From the NCBI RefSeq assembly GCF_010015445.1, contig NC_053112.1, positions 9,442,403-9,506,402 of the forward strand: DNA of 64,000 nucleotides. The letters run 5' to 3'. The notes below the pieces were generated by a model. It had not been told where the DNA came from. It saw only the letters and a program-made list of their open reading frames with translations, and ran no database searches. Positions 24,259 to 48,999 of this stretch are shown one piece after another; position 1 is the stretch's first letter; every line of letters begins with the position of its first letter. The DNA comes from Perca fluviatilis. Taxonomy: Eukaryota; Chordata; Actinopteri; Perciformes; Percidae. The position numbers were made by a program, and so were the translations under genes.

Positions 24259-24779
24259 TACATCTCTCTCTAACATGATGTACAATGTTTTTATGCAGGA
24301 ATTACACCTGGACCCAGATTTTAATAAACAAAATGAATTTAGGCATATGAACAGTTCAACACTGACTCAGGGATCTTTCTTAAGTTTAGGTGGGAGAGCT
24401 GGACCTGGCATTAAAGGGGGCGTGCTGCTTCAAGCCCCGGCACTGAGACATCAAATATAATCCAGGGAGTCTGGATCATATTTGATCCTGACATCCACTT
24501 CCACTCTCTGTGCGTTGCCCATCTCAAAATCCCTTCGCTTCGGCAAAGAATGACAAACTTTGAGCTATCGATACACGCTGAAAACATGCTGGTTCTTTCG
24601 GGGTACGATCAAGAATATGTTTCAAGTTCAACATGTGCTTACTTTGACAAGTGCAATCTGCACTGCTGAAAGTCGGAGAGCACAAAATGGAGAAATCTCT
24701 AGCTCATGAGCTTATCCACTTTTATTTAACCTCCTCTGTCAGGAGTGCTCCAAAAAAGAGAGGAATGGTTTGGGGTTTG

Positions 24780-25098
24780 GGGTGGCAGTAGCTCAGTCCG
24801 GAGGGACGCTGGTTCAGGTCCCCGTACGGACCGAAGTACGGAGTGTGGACTGGTAGCTGGAGAGATGCCAGTTCACCTCCTGGGCACTGCATAGGTGCTC
24901 TCGAGCAACGCACCGAACCCCCCCCCCTAACTGCTCGGGGCGCTCCTCCAAGGAGCAGCCCCCTCAATCTGACATCTCTCCATTAGTGTAATAGCATGTA
25001 TAGGTCCTGAGCATGTTTGTAATTCTGTGTTCAATGTGTGCAACTGTACTAACGGAGTGAAAATTGTAAATTTCCCCTTACGGGATAAATAAAGGCAT
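24780..25098 (+). mobile_element. tRNA-derived SINE
   Basis: Starts ggggtggcagtagctcagtc (A box) and ctggttcaggtccccgta (B box), with body ccagttcacctcctgggcac and ctcggggcgctcctccaa, and a LINE-like tail ending gggataaataaaggc. A widespread teleost SINE type; exact family not assigned. Confidence 0.85.
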
Positions 25099-25102
25099 TC
25101 TT

Positions 25103-25662
25103 CTTAAAGGTCCAGTGTGTAACGTGTTTAGTTCGTTATCAAAATCTGTGTTGCCCATTCACAAACTCGTCCTTTTTCATGAATATTTACCTCCACCATC
25201 AATTCCAAGTATTCCTATTGGCTTGACATTTTACGTTTGCGTTTGCATGAACTGGGGTAGACGCTCCATATTCATGCTCCATCTTGAAATACGGTAGCCG
25301 GTAAGGGACATACAGGACATACTGCTCCGCCTTTCACGTTTTCTCTGTCACATGATAAACTCCCAGGTGCTGCTAATGCTGCTAACGGGTATCGTAGCTT
25401 CCCGGCCCCCGGCAAGTTTGAAGAAGGAAACACGGAGGACCACACGTATTCAAAATCCAAATTTCAGGAAGAGGAGTCTTCTTCTTCTTCTTCGCCCAGA
25501 AAAAGAAAAAGGAGATTGAAAAGAGCAAGAGACCGGCTTTTTGAAGCGTGAAGGCTACCGTAGCTGGAATACGTATTTTGAACTGCGTGGCGCGAGAGAG
25601 TTGATTGCGATATACGATCTCAACGCTAGATGGGAGAAATTCCCACACATTGGACTTTTAAG
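25103..25662. mobile_element. MITE with CTTAAAGGTCCAGTGTGTAAC termini
   Basis: Left end CTTAAAGGTCCAGTGTGT; right end CACACATTGGACTTTTAAG is its imperfect inverted copy. The interior is GC-richer and carries a CTT run. It directly abuts the preceding SINE. Confidence 0.8.
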
Positions 25663-25786
25663 ACATTTATGAGACAGGAGTCTCAAAACACAGCTACGAT
25701 AGCGTCTTCCATTTTGGACTCTTCAGCTCTCTGTTCCACTAAAGGTCAGCACTGTCAAGCGTGCGGGGCAAAGTTTTGTTGAACTG

Positions 25787-25815
25787 TGTGTATATATATA
25801 TATATATATATATAG
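25787..25815. repeat. (TA)n microsatellite
   Basis: About 13 TA units. Confidence 0.93.
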
Positions 25816-26333
25816 ATAAAAAGTGTGCTGATCTACTTGGCGCGTGCCAAGTTAAAATGAACTACTGTTGGCAAGAAACGTTGGCGTTAGCGAGCGTTAA
25901 CACTGACAGAACACAGCTCAGACTGACGAATATGCTCAGTCTGACAAGCTGAATCTTGAGATGGCCATTTTTCATCCCTCCGATGATTAGATTTCTGGTG
26001 TGAAAAGAGCATTACAGCCTCACACAATGTATGTATGCGGCTGGATAATTTAGCAGTCCATGGCCGTTTCCTACATCTTGTAAAAGAACACTGGACTACA
26101 CTAATAAACTGTCAAATTTAAAAGAAATTATTGCCAGCTATCAGTTGTAGGCATAATCCATATTCGTCAAAACTTTGCTAAATATCAGAGTAACCTCCTC
26201 TGTGCTAATCTCTGTGGATCGCAGCCTGTGGGAGTTTGGCTCTTAGATGAGATATCCACCAATTGAAAATTTGACACCTACAAGCTTCAGTGTAAAGTGC
26301 TCTTCAGAGACTGCACAGTGTCTTCTGAGTCAG

Positions 26334-26450
<117 letters not shown>

Positions 26451-27715
26451 AATGCTCACTGACTTCAGCGTAATAGATGTTGCAATGGACGTGGATGTTT
26501 GGAAATGTCTTTTTTAACTGCTTTTCCCGTGTTCTGGGATGGGAGACGGGGAGGAAGGCCAACCTCGTCCATCAACCCCCGGAGATATCTAAATATTTAT
26601 CCTGTGATCCACATTTATCCATTCACTGCTGCAGCTTTCTGGGTCAAAAACGTTATGTTTTCTGGGAAGATACACGAGTATATGGTGTTTATCCAGTGCT
26701 ACCCACAGAGATTTATCCTAAACTGTCAGGGTTTGCAATAACACACATAAATTGCGGTGCGTGTCTCACTAAAAATCATTAGAGTCATTAATTTAAGATC
26801 CACACCAGCTGGGAAAGTCTGGGCCGAAATGAATGAGTGACGCTTTCGCTTTGCATCAGCAACCGATAGCCAGGTGCTCTCGAGCAAGGCACTTAAAACA
26901 AAGCCGATCAAGCCGGTTATCCAACGGCAAAACGATCATGGTTCTACCAGAATGAATAACACGCATGTCGGCTAATTTCACGTGAATAAATGGCATGAAT
27001 TTTAACAGGCACACTTCTGGAGAATGGTGATTTTTAAGCGGAAAGAGTTGGGCCTTCGCCCATGAGAAGGGTGCGGCACAGAATTCCAACTCAAAGCACT
27101 CAAGTGAGGCGGTTGACAATAAAAAACCTTCAGTAAATAGGGCTAATACAAACATGAAGACACTCTGAAAAGGACACCACGCATTCTCACTTTGCGTTGG
27201 TGTATTTTTATACACATTAGCTCATAATGATTAACGGCCAAATACCACCCAGTTTAGCGCCAGGAATTTTCATGCCACACCCTTTCCATGGATACATTTC
27301 TTTGCCTTTTTATTCTTGAAAGTTTTTCTTTTAAAAATGTGTATAATACATAACAATCGGCGAACAAAAAAAAAGAAATTGATATGGCAGAAAAAACAAA
27401 AAAGTCCTTTGATTTGGCAGGTGAAAAAGCCAATAGTTTTGTGATTTAATTTTTACCAATTTTACCAGTAACTTTCTATCAATTTAACAATCTAAACAGC
27501 ACTGTATCATCCTGTTATATGGTTAGGGATATATACAAAAAATATGGATTCTTTGCACAAAAAGATACATTCAATTTATATAAAGATCTACGTGTGTTTT
27601 CCTTCATAAAAGTTTGTTGCAAGAGTACTTATTAGCATTGTTACTTCCCTTCAAAATTAAACTTTTCTGGTAAACAGTGGCAGGTTGTCGGCAGAAGTCT
27701 TCACCACATTTTTAC
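26451..27715. other. No gene seen
   Basis: Intergenic DNA. A short ggtgctctcgagcaaggcac at 26872-26891 matches the internal region of the 24.8-kb SINE, suggesting a SINE scrap. Nothing else recognised. Confidence 0.55.
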
Positions 27716-27860
27716 TTAAAGTGCTCATATTATGCCCATTTTCAGGTTCATAATTGTATTTAGATGTTATATCAGAAAAGGTTTACATAGTTTAATTTTC
27801 AAAAAACACCATATTTGTTGTTGTACTGCACATTGCTGCAGCTCCTCTTTTCACCCTGTG
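27716..27860 (+). mobile_element. MITE family T2, 5' fragment
   Basis: TTAAAGTGCTCATATTATGC, ttcataattgtatttaga, aaaaaacaccatat and cacattgctgcagctcctct match the 21990 copy, then the similarity stops. Confidence 0.8.
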
Positions 27861-27879
27861 TCTTTTCACCACTTTAATT

Positions 27880-28540
27880 CTTATTTGTACTTCAAAAACA
27901 AAGAAAGTAGACCCCCTACAGGTTGCAACATTCATTCCAGACTGAAATATCTCAATCATCGGATGGATTGCAGTGAAGTTTTGCGTGAATATTAATGGTC
28001 CCCAGAGGATGAATCCTGATGACTTTGGTTATCCTGACTTTTCATCCAATGGCAACATGAGATTTACATTTTTTGTGTACAACTGTGTTTAGTGCTAGTT
28101 AGAAAATGTTAAACTAAAGCTGGTAAACGGGTAAATTTCAACATACTCACACTGGCATTGCCGTATCAGTAGTGGGGCAAACATGTACCGATTTCCCCCC
28201 CGAGGAGGTTGCTAAAGGAAAGACCAAAATCAAAAGTGTTCACCCTCTGGAGAGTCAGAGAGAGTAACTGAACCATTTGAAAATATCTCGTATACATGTG
28301 AAACCATATTTGGTCTGATGGTGGCCGATAGGCAAAGGTTAGAGGAATCACCAAAACCATTAGTTCATCCTCAGGGGATCACGAACAGGGTGCAAAATGC
28401 AGTTTTTGTCCACCGGAGGGCTGGTAGAATGGTGCCAACTGTTTTTATTTTCACAAAATGTCCCCAGAGGGATGAATTAAGTATATTTCCATCTAAAGAC
28501 CTGGCCAGTAATCGGATATTTTGCTCCGGACATCCTGCTA
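27880..28540. repeat. Probable old dispersed repeat
   Basis: ggtccccagaggatgaatcc with gatgactttggttatcctga (about 28000) and an inverted-like partner around 28345-28380 (ggaatcaccaaaaccatta, gttcatcctcaggggatca). This looks like a common teleost repeat; class not determined. Confidence 0.45.
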
Positions 28541-29654
28541 GTGGAGATAAAAGTCAGTAATAAAAAAGAGAATTACTGAAGAAGTCATATCAAAAGACAA
28601 AACATGTTAGAGCAAAACAAATGTATATTCACTCAGGTAATGAAAGACGTGTGTAAATGATATACTAGTTTATAATTCTAAGTGGATGCTGTCCATGAAG
28701 TGTTATATACTGCATATACTACTACAGTTATATACAGTACACAGCAGGGGGGGGAAATCACATTCATCATCCTCTGTGGGTTTCAGGCTGTGTTCCTCTG
28801 GAGTGGTCCACCTGTAAAACATGGCACTTCATGGGGCAAACAGCATGTGGGGGAGGGCACTAACGACATGCCACGCGGCTATTCTAAATGATGATTTATG
28901 TGGTTTATATCAAACATTCAAAGTAATGCGATGTGTGTTATCGCCTATATTTGTGTGACCTGCAGGCGGAGCGTCACCGATGGAGAGATTAGAAACTCGT
29001 CCCACATTTTAACACCGAAAACAAACCGTTTATCAAACCAAGGATGACAGGGAAGCGTTTTGGGTCAAATCTCTTCTTCTGTCTTTTCGAGCTACACATA
29101 CACACACATATTCGCCGGGGTAATTGTTTGGAGGGATGTGCAGAAGGTGTGTTGGGTTTCTGTCACCTCATTTGTCTCTTTGTATTTTGTCTACACACAA
29201 ACACACACACGCCTCACGTTGACCTTGGCTCTGACCAGACCTGCTGCCATGCGCCCTCCAGACGAGGGCCTGACCTCACTTGCCAAGAACCTTCCTGTCC
29301 GACTGAAAGGGATCGCCTTACGTTTCAGAGCGCCGACGTTTGAAAAGGAACAACAGTAGGGAGGGAGGTAAAGTTAGACGAGAAACGAGATGAAAGACAA
29401 CATTTTTAGCTTGTAGGCCGCGGGGAACGACAACAAACACGGGGCCTCGAGTGAAACAGGATCTGCAGCGGAGGGAAGGTGGAGGCGCCGCTCTCCGTCA
29501 GTCTGCTTCGGTCTCTCGGTGGACGCCTGCCTGTCAGCTTTCAACCAGGAAGCACGGGAGCTTACCCTCTACACAGAACGGCAATAGTTTAGCTACGGAA
29601 GGCCTGAGAGGACACTCAATCATTTTGTTATCTCAACCAAAAGCTTTTGTTGTT
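28541..29654. other. No gene seen
   Basis: Frames here contain short CA-rich translation and no domains. A GC-richer patch at 29220-29540 has no splice or coding support. Confidence 0.5.
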
Positions 29655-29697
29655 GTAACCCAGCCAGTGGTGTAATCTAATGTATTGCAGTGGGTGT

Positions 29698-29749
<52 letters not shown>

Positions 29750-30215
29750 CATTTGGTACATATCACATTGGGCGGTCTGGTTGCCCTCCACCAGGGAAAT
29801 TTTGAGCGTCATTTCTGATACACTTTTATGAACCAATTTACGGTGGAAATACCTTTATTGAGCCTATGCAAAGATAAAAAAAACACAGATGACAATTCTA
29901 AAAAGGTCAAAAATATAATGGAAAGTATGTCGTTTGTGCGTCATTGAGCATTTTTAACCCTTGTTTCGTCTTCCCGTCGACCATTCAACTTTTGTTGTTT
30001 TGGGGTCAAAATGTAAAATTATCTTTTCCCGACATTTGTTTTTTTGCAATTATTGTCATTTTATTATTGTTAACCCAATACCCAAATTTCTAATATAGAA
30101 ACTTTGAAAATGGGTCAAGTTGACCCGAGGTCAACACAAGGGTTAAGTGGGTATATGGAAATCCAGGAGCTTTCTTAGTGGGTATACTGCGTATACTACA
30201 CCGCTGACCCCAACT
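29655..30215. mobile_element. Dispersed element (family D), copy 1, with a nested MITE and CA array
   Basis: aatttacggtggaaatacct, cacagatgacaattct and ggagctttcttagtgggtat match the copy at 63702-63890. A (CA)n run (29697-29747) and the TTAA element at 29954-30146 interrupt it. Class not determined. Confidence 0.65.
29954..30146. mobile_element. piggyBac-like MITE with TTAA target duplication
   Basis: TTAA-CCCTTGTTTCG ... CAACACAAGGG-TTAA: short inverted termini between two TTAA copies, inserted in family D. The 63.8-kb copy of family D lacks it and so shows the empty site. Confidence 0.8.
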
Positions 30216-30284
30216 GAGCGGCCATTCTGCAAGTGTAAAACACGCCATTATAGTTTTGTTCAATTAAGATTATTTTTTTGTGGC

Positions 30285-30450
30285 TTTAACCTTTATTAAG
30301 TAGTGACAGTGGATAGACATGAAAGGGGGAGAGAGATGGGGGATGACACGCAGCAAAGGGCAGCAGGTCGGATTTGAACTCTCGTCACTACAGGACTCAG
30401 CCAACATGGGGTGAACGCTCTTACTGGGTGAGCTAGAGGTCGCCCCTTTG
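30285..30450 (-). mobile_element. tRNA-derived SINE
   Basis: Reverse complement begins ggggcgacctctagctcacc (A box) with gagttcaaatccgacctg (B box) and a tail with cgtgtcatcccccatctctc. Related in plan to the 3.2-kb SINE. Confidence 0.75.
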
Positions 30451-30456
30451 GTCGTG

Positions 30457-30458
<2 letters not shown>

Positions 30459-30495
<37 letters not shown>
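30459..30495. repeat. (AAT)n microsatellite
   Basis: About 12 AAT units beside the SINE head. Confidence 0.95.
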
Positions 30496-30531
30496 GACGA
30501 GCTCATGGAAGTAATAAAGAGACTTTGTGAT

Positions 30532-30930
30532 TAGGGCTGCGACTAACAATACTTTTCATTGTCGATTATTTTCCCGATTAATCAATAAGCTGTTTGGTCT
30601 ATAAAAAATGGTTAAAAATATGGATCAGTGTTTGCCAAAAAGCCCAAGATGACGTCCTCAAACGTCTTGTTTTGTCCACAACTCAAATATATTCAGTTTA
30701 CGGTCACAGAGGAGTGAAGAAAACACATTTAAGAAGCTGTTATCAGAGAATTATTTCTTTTTTCATAAAAATGACTCAAAGTAACCTAACCCCAACCCTC
30801 AAAGTAAGTCCTGCTGAGACCTCATTTTCAAGGATGACGTGGAGTGCAAAACAGTCTTTTTGTTGTAGAGACAAAACCAATTACTGATTATTTTCATTAT
30901 TGAAAAAGACAAAACAAACAGTTATATTTC
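30532..30930. mobile_element. hAT-like MITE fragment (tagggctgcgactaac)
   Basis: Begins TAGGGCTGCGACTAAC, then cattgtcgattattttcccg and attaatcaataagctgtttg. Shorter relatives at 31190-31325, 56781-56870 and 59955-60115 share the gattatt...atattcagtttac pattern. Right end not clear. Confidence 0.65.
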
Positions 30931-33600
30931 AATTATATATCACACCCTGAAGAAGGCTGTCTGTGCCGCTACGCGTGGGTTGCTCCTCCCCGTGTCTTTG
31001 AAATGTCCTATTATGAAATAGCCAGTAAAATAAAGACTTTTTAAATAATTTTGAAGAAGAGTGCCTTGGATTTCCCTTTTTTTAATACACTTAAATTGAA
31101 TTCCCGACCCCGAAGAGCACCTTCAGACATTTGACTGAACTTCCTGAGCACCCTGGACTTTTTTGACTTTCCAAAACAATTATATTCATCCATTAACTTA
31201 TTATTCATTTGGTCTAAAAACGTTCAAAAAAGGGTTGAAATCCTTCGTCCCACAGGTTCAGAGCCCGAGGTGACATCTCAGACTTGCTTGTTTTCAGTTC
31301 ACAAGATATTCAGTTTACAATGATGAATGAATGAAAACAGGGAATCCTCCCATTTTTTTAAACTGGAACCAGCGAGTCATGAAAGAGTTTTTTTTTTTAT
31401 TATTATTATAAAAATTGTTGTCAACTTTCTGCCAATTGATAAATCAAGGTATCGTTTTAGCACTACATGTCAACGTCTGCATTTTCTGTCGACATGTATC
31501 CTGCATTGACTGAAAGTTAATATTGCCGATGGCATCGGCTACTGTAAATCATCATGAATGAATTTGTAATAATCTGGGTCTTATCTTCGTAGAGTTGGCC
31601 ATCATTCTTCTAGTTATAACAGTGCTGACATCTGTGCATACCTACCAACAGATCTGGCGGCGAGGGTCGTCCCAGTATCAGCGACATCTGCTGGTTGATT
31701 GTTAGACCTACATTAAAGTTGCACGGGTCAAAGAAATTGAGAAAAAAAAAAAAAAGTAAAAATTGCTCATCAGAATTGATCTAAACCAAAGGGTGACCGA
31801 CCAAAATTAAAGCAAACCAACAATATATACAATTTACATTCACATAACCTATCTTATGGGACTTAAGAAGAAGAAAAGCAGCAAATCCTCACAACTTAAA
31901 AGCTGGAGCTACCTAATGTTTGGCATATTTGCTCGATAAACCAATTGAAAAAATATTTTATTTTTCTGTCAATTCATTGACATTAAGTGTTATATTTGGG
32001 AGAGGATTTAAAGTTTGTTTCCTGAGTTGTAACAAGCTTTTAGTAGAGACAAATTATTAAACATGATATAAATAACTACAAGTTAAGAAGTCAATACAAA
32101 CAGGAATCGTGAAAAAGTTACAAAATAAAGTGCAGCCACATGCGTCACCCTAATTATTCAAAACAACCTGTGTAATGGCAGAAGTTCCAGCCTAAAAGTC
32201 TTGTGCCTGGGTGGTGGGGGGTGGAGTTCAATATGTGGAAAGGGAGCAAGGAGAAAAGAAAAAGTAAGACAAGTAGACAAAAGTAAGTTCTGTCAGCGCT
32301 TGATGAGCCAGCACCAAGAGAAGACCCTGCTTCTGCGAGGAGCTGCCTTAGCGAGTTTATTTACAATTCACAAAATACAGGTGTCGCTCTCAGACAGACA
32401 GCGTTCAAGCTTTTCACATTAGTGTCGTCCTCCGACAAACCAAAAGTTCCCCTGCTGTCTCTATCGCTCTGTCTTTGGTGTCCCAATCCTGAAACTTGGC
32501 TCCGCATGAGCAACACAATCATTTACTTTAAATAGTCTTCAGCTGTTTTAACTTTTTCTCCATACTCGTGTGTCTGAATTTAAAATAATCCAGGTTTTCC
32601 TTTGCTGCTACCTTCCAGGGGAGGATCTGTAGACTTTCTACAAAAAAAAAAAAAAAAAAAAAAAACTCTACTTTTTACTTTTTTCCTTGACAAAATCTTC
32701 TGTTTCATATATTTGTACAATTCAAAATACAGGTTAGCTTCAAAAGCTGGTTAGGAGAGTTTAGGTATATTATCTAGATTTGTCCATATTTATATATAAT
32801 ATATATTATGTACAATTTCGATCTTCTTTATAGGCTTCTAAACACAAAAGGACATCTCTAGCCGAGGGTCTCTTTGTAGTAGTTGTGCGTTGGATGTATA
32901 GCGGCTAACCGAAGGCATGTGTACAAGTAATGTTACTTTGTTCTGTGTACTTGTTTTATTGTCAAAGTTATGTTTTTTTTTTGGTCCTAACAATGATAAC
33001 TGCTATTAAGTGCTAGGATGTTGTGCGTTAAAAAAAAAACATAATAAAAAAGGTAACCTAAAGTGAGCGTCTAAGGTGAATACTCATGCCGTTTTTGTTC
33101 CGTCTGTAATTGTTGTTCCAAAACACTAGATGTGCATTAAAAAAAATAAAAATCTATATTGTTTTAGAACAAAAATGGGATAAAAAAAAAAAAACGTACC
33201 AGCATGAGTCTACGAGCCTGTCAGCGATGTGTCCGCGGCTCCACCCAGAGACAATCCCTCACGTGTGCGTGAATTTAAAAGCACCCGCAAAAGATACCGA
33301 AGTGATGACATGAAACAGTTAATGCAATAACCCCCTTTCCTTATGTTGCGTCAAAAGAAATTGCACTGTGGTCAGAACGCTAACCACAAAGAAAAGCTAA
33401 ATATTTTTGACCCACCTTTTACAGGGCGTTTTTCCTTTGAAGGACAACACAAAGTGGATAGCTCAGCCGTGCTGAGACCCGATCTCTATCAAGCTGATCC
33501 AGTCCACTTCCGCTCATCCAGTCACTGTAACTCACGCAGGCACGCACGCAAACACACTCTCACATCATCCGTTCCACTCAAGTGTTGAATACTGGAATTA
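30931..33600. other. No gene seen; AT-rich DNA with a poly(A) run
   Basis: Contains a 25-bp A run at 32641-32665 and several shorter A/T runs. Part of this could be slc25a28 3' UTR or flank, but no polyadenylation signal decides it. Confidence 0.5.
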
Positions 33601-33615
33601 TTTTTTTATTATAAA

Positions 33616-33696
<81 letters not shown>

Positions 33697-33833
33697 TTTT
33701 TTCTTTTTTGTGTGTCGGGCAGCAAACAAAACAAAAAAAAAAAAAAAGAAAAATTTTTTGTGTTTTTTTCTTTTTTTTTTTCTGCTGCCGCGGCGCCGCC
33801 CGCGGGGCCCCGGGCCCCCTCTCCCCCCCCGCG

Positions 33834-33870
<37 letters not shown>

Positions 33871-34085
33871 GGCGCGGGGGCGCCGCGCCCCCCCCGGGCG
33901 GGGGCGGGCGGGGGGGGGGAAACCCCCCCTCCCCTCCTTTTTTTTTTTTCTCCGCCCCCCCCCCCCCCCCCCCCCCCCCCCGGGGGGGGGGCTTTTTTTT
34001 TTTTTTTTTCCCTTCTTAATGGGGGGGGGCCCAGGGGGAGAAAAAACAACACCTCCCCACCGGCGGCGGGGGGGGGGAAATCAAA
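33600..34085. repeat. Scrambled homopolymer block (A, T, C, G runs), probably a sequence artefact
   Basis: Consecutive runs of A (33617-33664), T, A, T, C (33834-33868), G, C and T separated by a few mixed bases. Such a succession has no known biological counterpart and resembles unpolished long-read consensus. All frames through it are poly-Pro/Gly/Phe artefacts. Confidence 0.85.
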
Positions 34086-34113
34086 TCGCCGGCAGATCAG
34101 GCTGGGTTTACCC

Positions 34114-34494
34114 TAGAGCTGGGCAATATATCGACATTATATCGATATCGTGATATGGGACTAGATATCGTCTTAGATTTTGGATATCGTAATATCGTTA
34201 TATGGCGTAAGTGTTGTCTTTCCCTGGTTTTAAAGGCTGCATTACAGTAGTAATGTCGTAGTAAAGTGATGTCATTTTCTGAACCTACCAGACTGTTGTA
34301 GCTGTTCTATTATTTGCCTTTACCCACTTAGTCATTCTATCCACATTACCGATGATTATTTATCAAAAATCCCATTGTGTAAATATTTTGTGAAAGCACC
34401 AATTAGTCAACACTACAATATCGTTGCGGTATCGATAGAGGTATTTGTTCAAAAATATCGTGATATTTGATTTTCTCCATATCGCCCAGCCCTA
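34114..34494 (+). mobile_element. hAT MITE, family H1, copy 1
   Basis: TAGAGCTGGGCAATATATCG ... ATATCGCCCAGCCCTA with perfect 8-bp target duplication GTTTACCC (34106-34113 and 34495-34502). ATATCG-rich interior. Confidence 0.93.
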
Positions 34495-34651
34495 GTTTAC
34501 CCAGTCTACTGTACGCCACCACGTGGTCAGAATTTATCATGGTGATAATACCTTGAAGTGAGAAGTGCAGCATGAGCATTTCAGAGAGGGGTGTAACTCA
34601 GCTCATGGCGCAGTTCTTAGAACTTGGATTGTGATGAATTTTCGTCTTTTC

Positions 34652-34892
34652 TTTCGGCTCTGTATTCAAACGCACTGGATTTGTAACTATGAGGTTAAAG
34701 TGCTGACTTTGCCACCAATGTAGGATTGCTTGCCCTTTTTTTAATCCTTTTGGCGGGTATGTATGACAAAACTGCTACACAGTTCATTGGAAGTGAATGT
34801 AAACGCCCTCAAATTAAAGCTCAAAGTCAGCACTTTAACTTCAGAGTCACTCTTTTTTTCTTAATCCAACGTACTTGAGTTCAGAGCCAAAA
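34652..34892. mobile_element. Hairpin (foldback) element
   Basis: gttaaagtgctgactttg (34694-34711) and caaagtcagcactttaac (34822-34839) are an exact 18-bp inverted pair. Weaker inverted similarity continues outwards (ggctctgtattcaaacgc / acttgagttcagagcc). Confidence 0.75.
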
Positions 34893-35384
34893 CAAAGTCT
34901 GAACGCTAACAATCGGTGGTGGAGGGGATTTCTTTGATCAAATGGCCAAATGCAACTTTGCTTTCACTGTGCCTTGCCCTCCACGAAGCTTTTTGAAAGC
35001 CAATAGAGGGAGTTTGTCAAGTTGAACACTAAAATGAAAAATAGTTAAAAAGCGTCATAATTTAGTGGGGCGACTTTAGGAAAACGGGAACTCCCCGTCA
35101 ACCCCTTCGAGGCTCTTCTCTTACCGATGGGTATTGACGGACATTTCTCCAACGTCTAGAAATCAAGACTATTTGCCTCCTAGGTGTACGTGTCCTCGCC
35201 TGCTGTGAACTAGAGCAGACCGCGCTTAATAGATCTCAGGAAAAAAAGTTTGCTCAAAGAATCTAAAGTTCAGGAGCTTTTTTTTTTTAAAACCTTTAGA
35301 GGTTTAGTGATCAATACCGATAGAACCGTGATCGATTGCAATAAACCTTTGCGTTGCCGACACCCCAATCTTACGGCGTGGTGT

Positions 35385-47338
<11,954 letters not shown>

Positions 47339-47600
47339 TCAAGTGAAAAGTCCGTCTAGTCTGTTATAATCGACTCTAGCGACCCGCTTGTTGGTGTAGT
47401 CTTCCTGGCAACTTAATTAGTATCCCAACCTGCCGGAGAGACTTGGCGGGTCGCTGCTTCTGCGAGACAGCATCTGCGCAGAAAGTCCGGGAAACGGGAG
47501 TCCGAGCGGGTGGGTTTACCAGTGAGTCACACTAGAAGCTGAATTCTGATTGACAGGCTGACTGTCAATCACTGATAGTCCCTTCAATTGGCCAATTCTG
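47339..47600 (-). promoter_or_regulatory. slc25a28: slc25a28 5' UTR/promoter region
   Basis: GC-richer sequence directly upstream of the minus-strand start. An ATTGG/CCAAT pair lies around 47587-47594 and there is no TATA box. The gene faces entpd7 head-to-head with about 2.5 kb between them, most of it transposon, so this looks like an independent housekeeping-type promoter. Inferred from position and composition only. Confidence 0.35.
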
Positions 47601-47960
47601 TCTAAAGTGGGCGGAGTTCCAGCATCAGTGGGTGTTGACGATTTTGTAACATTTAGGTCACATGAATGTACGGGAAGTTTTATACAGGACGTCCCAAATT
47701 GGAATTGTACGTTCATGTCGCTTATTACCGTGGCTTATTTTATTTTTTATTGTGGTGTTGTATACAGAATATTTGTAGTAAGAAGAAGAAAACAATTTTC
47801 TGATACTGACCTGAATTATTCATTGGCCTATATGATATATATATACATCTTTATTGCCACTGCTGTGGTCGTGCTAAATAAAGGGACTAGTGACAATCAT
47901 AAACTGGAAATAATCTATAGCATGTTCTCATGTGTCCACGTGGTGGCGTATGTTGTTATG

Positions 47961-47961
<1 letters not shown>

Positions 47962-48044
<83 letters not shown>
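47962..48044. repeat. (CTAT)n microsatellite
   Basis: About 20 CTAT units. Confidence 0.96.
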
Positions 48045-48378
48045 GTATATGTAGTACATTTTACCTGGAGAAAGAAATAATTCTACAAAACATTATCCAT
48101 CCATTTACCAAAACATGTGTCGTACCATTATGATACAAATGCCTCCGATATGCAATAATACAATGCATAATCCCTCAACATTTTTAAATTTTCCAAAATT
48201 ACATTAGAAAGACTCAAATTGTCCCATTTGTCTTTACAGTGACTTTCTTTTCTTTATTTTCCTTACTCAAACCCAAATACAATAATGCATCATAGAATAC
48301 AAATGGAATAATGTTCATTTTATTTGTTTATAACATATAATAATAATAAATATAATAAAATATAATAAAAATAATATT

Positions 48379-48976
48379 TTGTATGCAGATGATTTGGTAA
48401 TCATTTGCCCATATAGTGCTGGGTTACAACAACTTTTGAAGGTTTGTTCTCAGTACGGTGTGGATTTCGATATCAAATATAATGCAAAAAAGAGCAATAT
48501 TATGATTGTTAGAAGTAAAGAAGACAGGAAATTAGTATTTCCTGATTTCTTTTTATCTGGTACTGCCCTTAAAGTGTGTGATGAGATTAAATATCGTGGC
48601 CATCATATTGTTAATGATTTATCAGATGTGGCGAGATGTATGCTCAGGCTATGTGCTTGCGCATAAATTTGGCATGTGTTCTGCTAATGTTAAGGTAGCT
48701 TTATTCAAAGCATTCTGTACAACACACACCATATACTGCCCACTTGTGGCGGTCTTACAGAAAAAAAAGAACATGCAGAGACTGAATGTAGCGTCTAATG
48801 ATGGCATGGGACTGCTTCTAAAACAACCAAGATGGTGTAGTGCTAGTCAAGTGTTTGTTAGTGTTGGTGGGCCTACATGTTCTGCCTTAATAAGAAACCT
48901 TATTTATCGATACATGTGTAGAATGTCTGTCTCAATAAACAGAATTATACAAGCTTTAGCCCACAGTGATTTTTAG
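48379..48976 (+). pseudogene. Reverse transcriptase fragment of the LINE, frameshifted
   Basis: Frame 1 (48379-48666) carries YADD and IKYRGHHIVNDLSD; frame 2 (from about 48630) carries KFGMCSANVKVALFKAFC and PRWCSASQVF. The two would join only by correcting a frameshift, so the copy is dead. Confidence 0.85.
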
Positions 48977-48999
48977 CTCTGTCAGGTATGCATCTAGAC

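Noticed and set aside
27732..27995. 87-codon frame
   Set aside because: Begins inside a T2 MITE fragment and runs into other repeats.
33609..34153. Four overlapping long frames of poly-Pro/Gly/Phe/Lys
   Set aside because: Pure translation of a homopolymer mosaic that is probably a sequence artefact.
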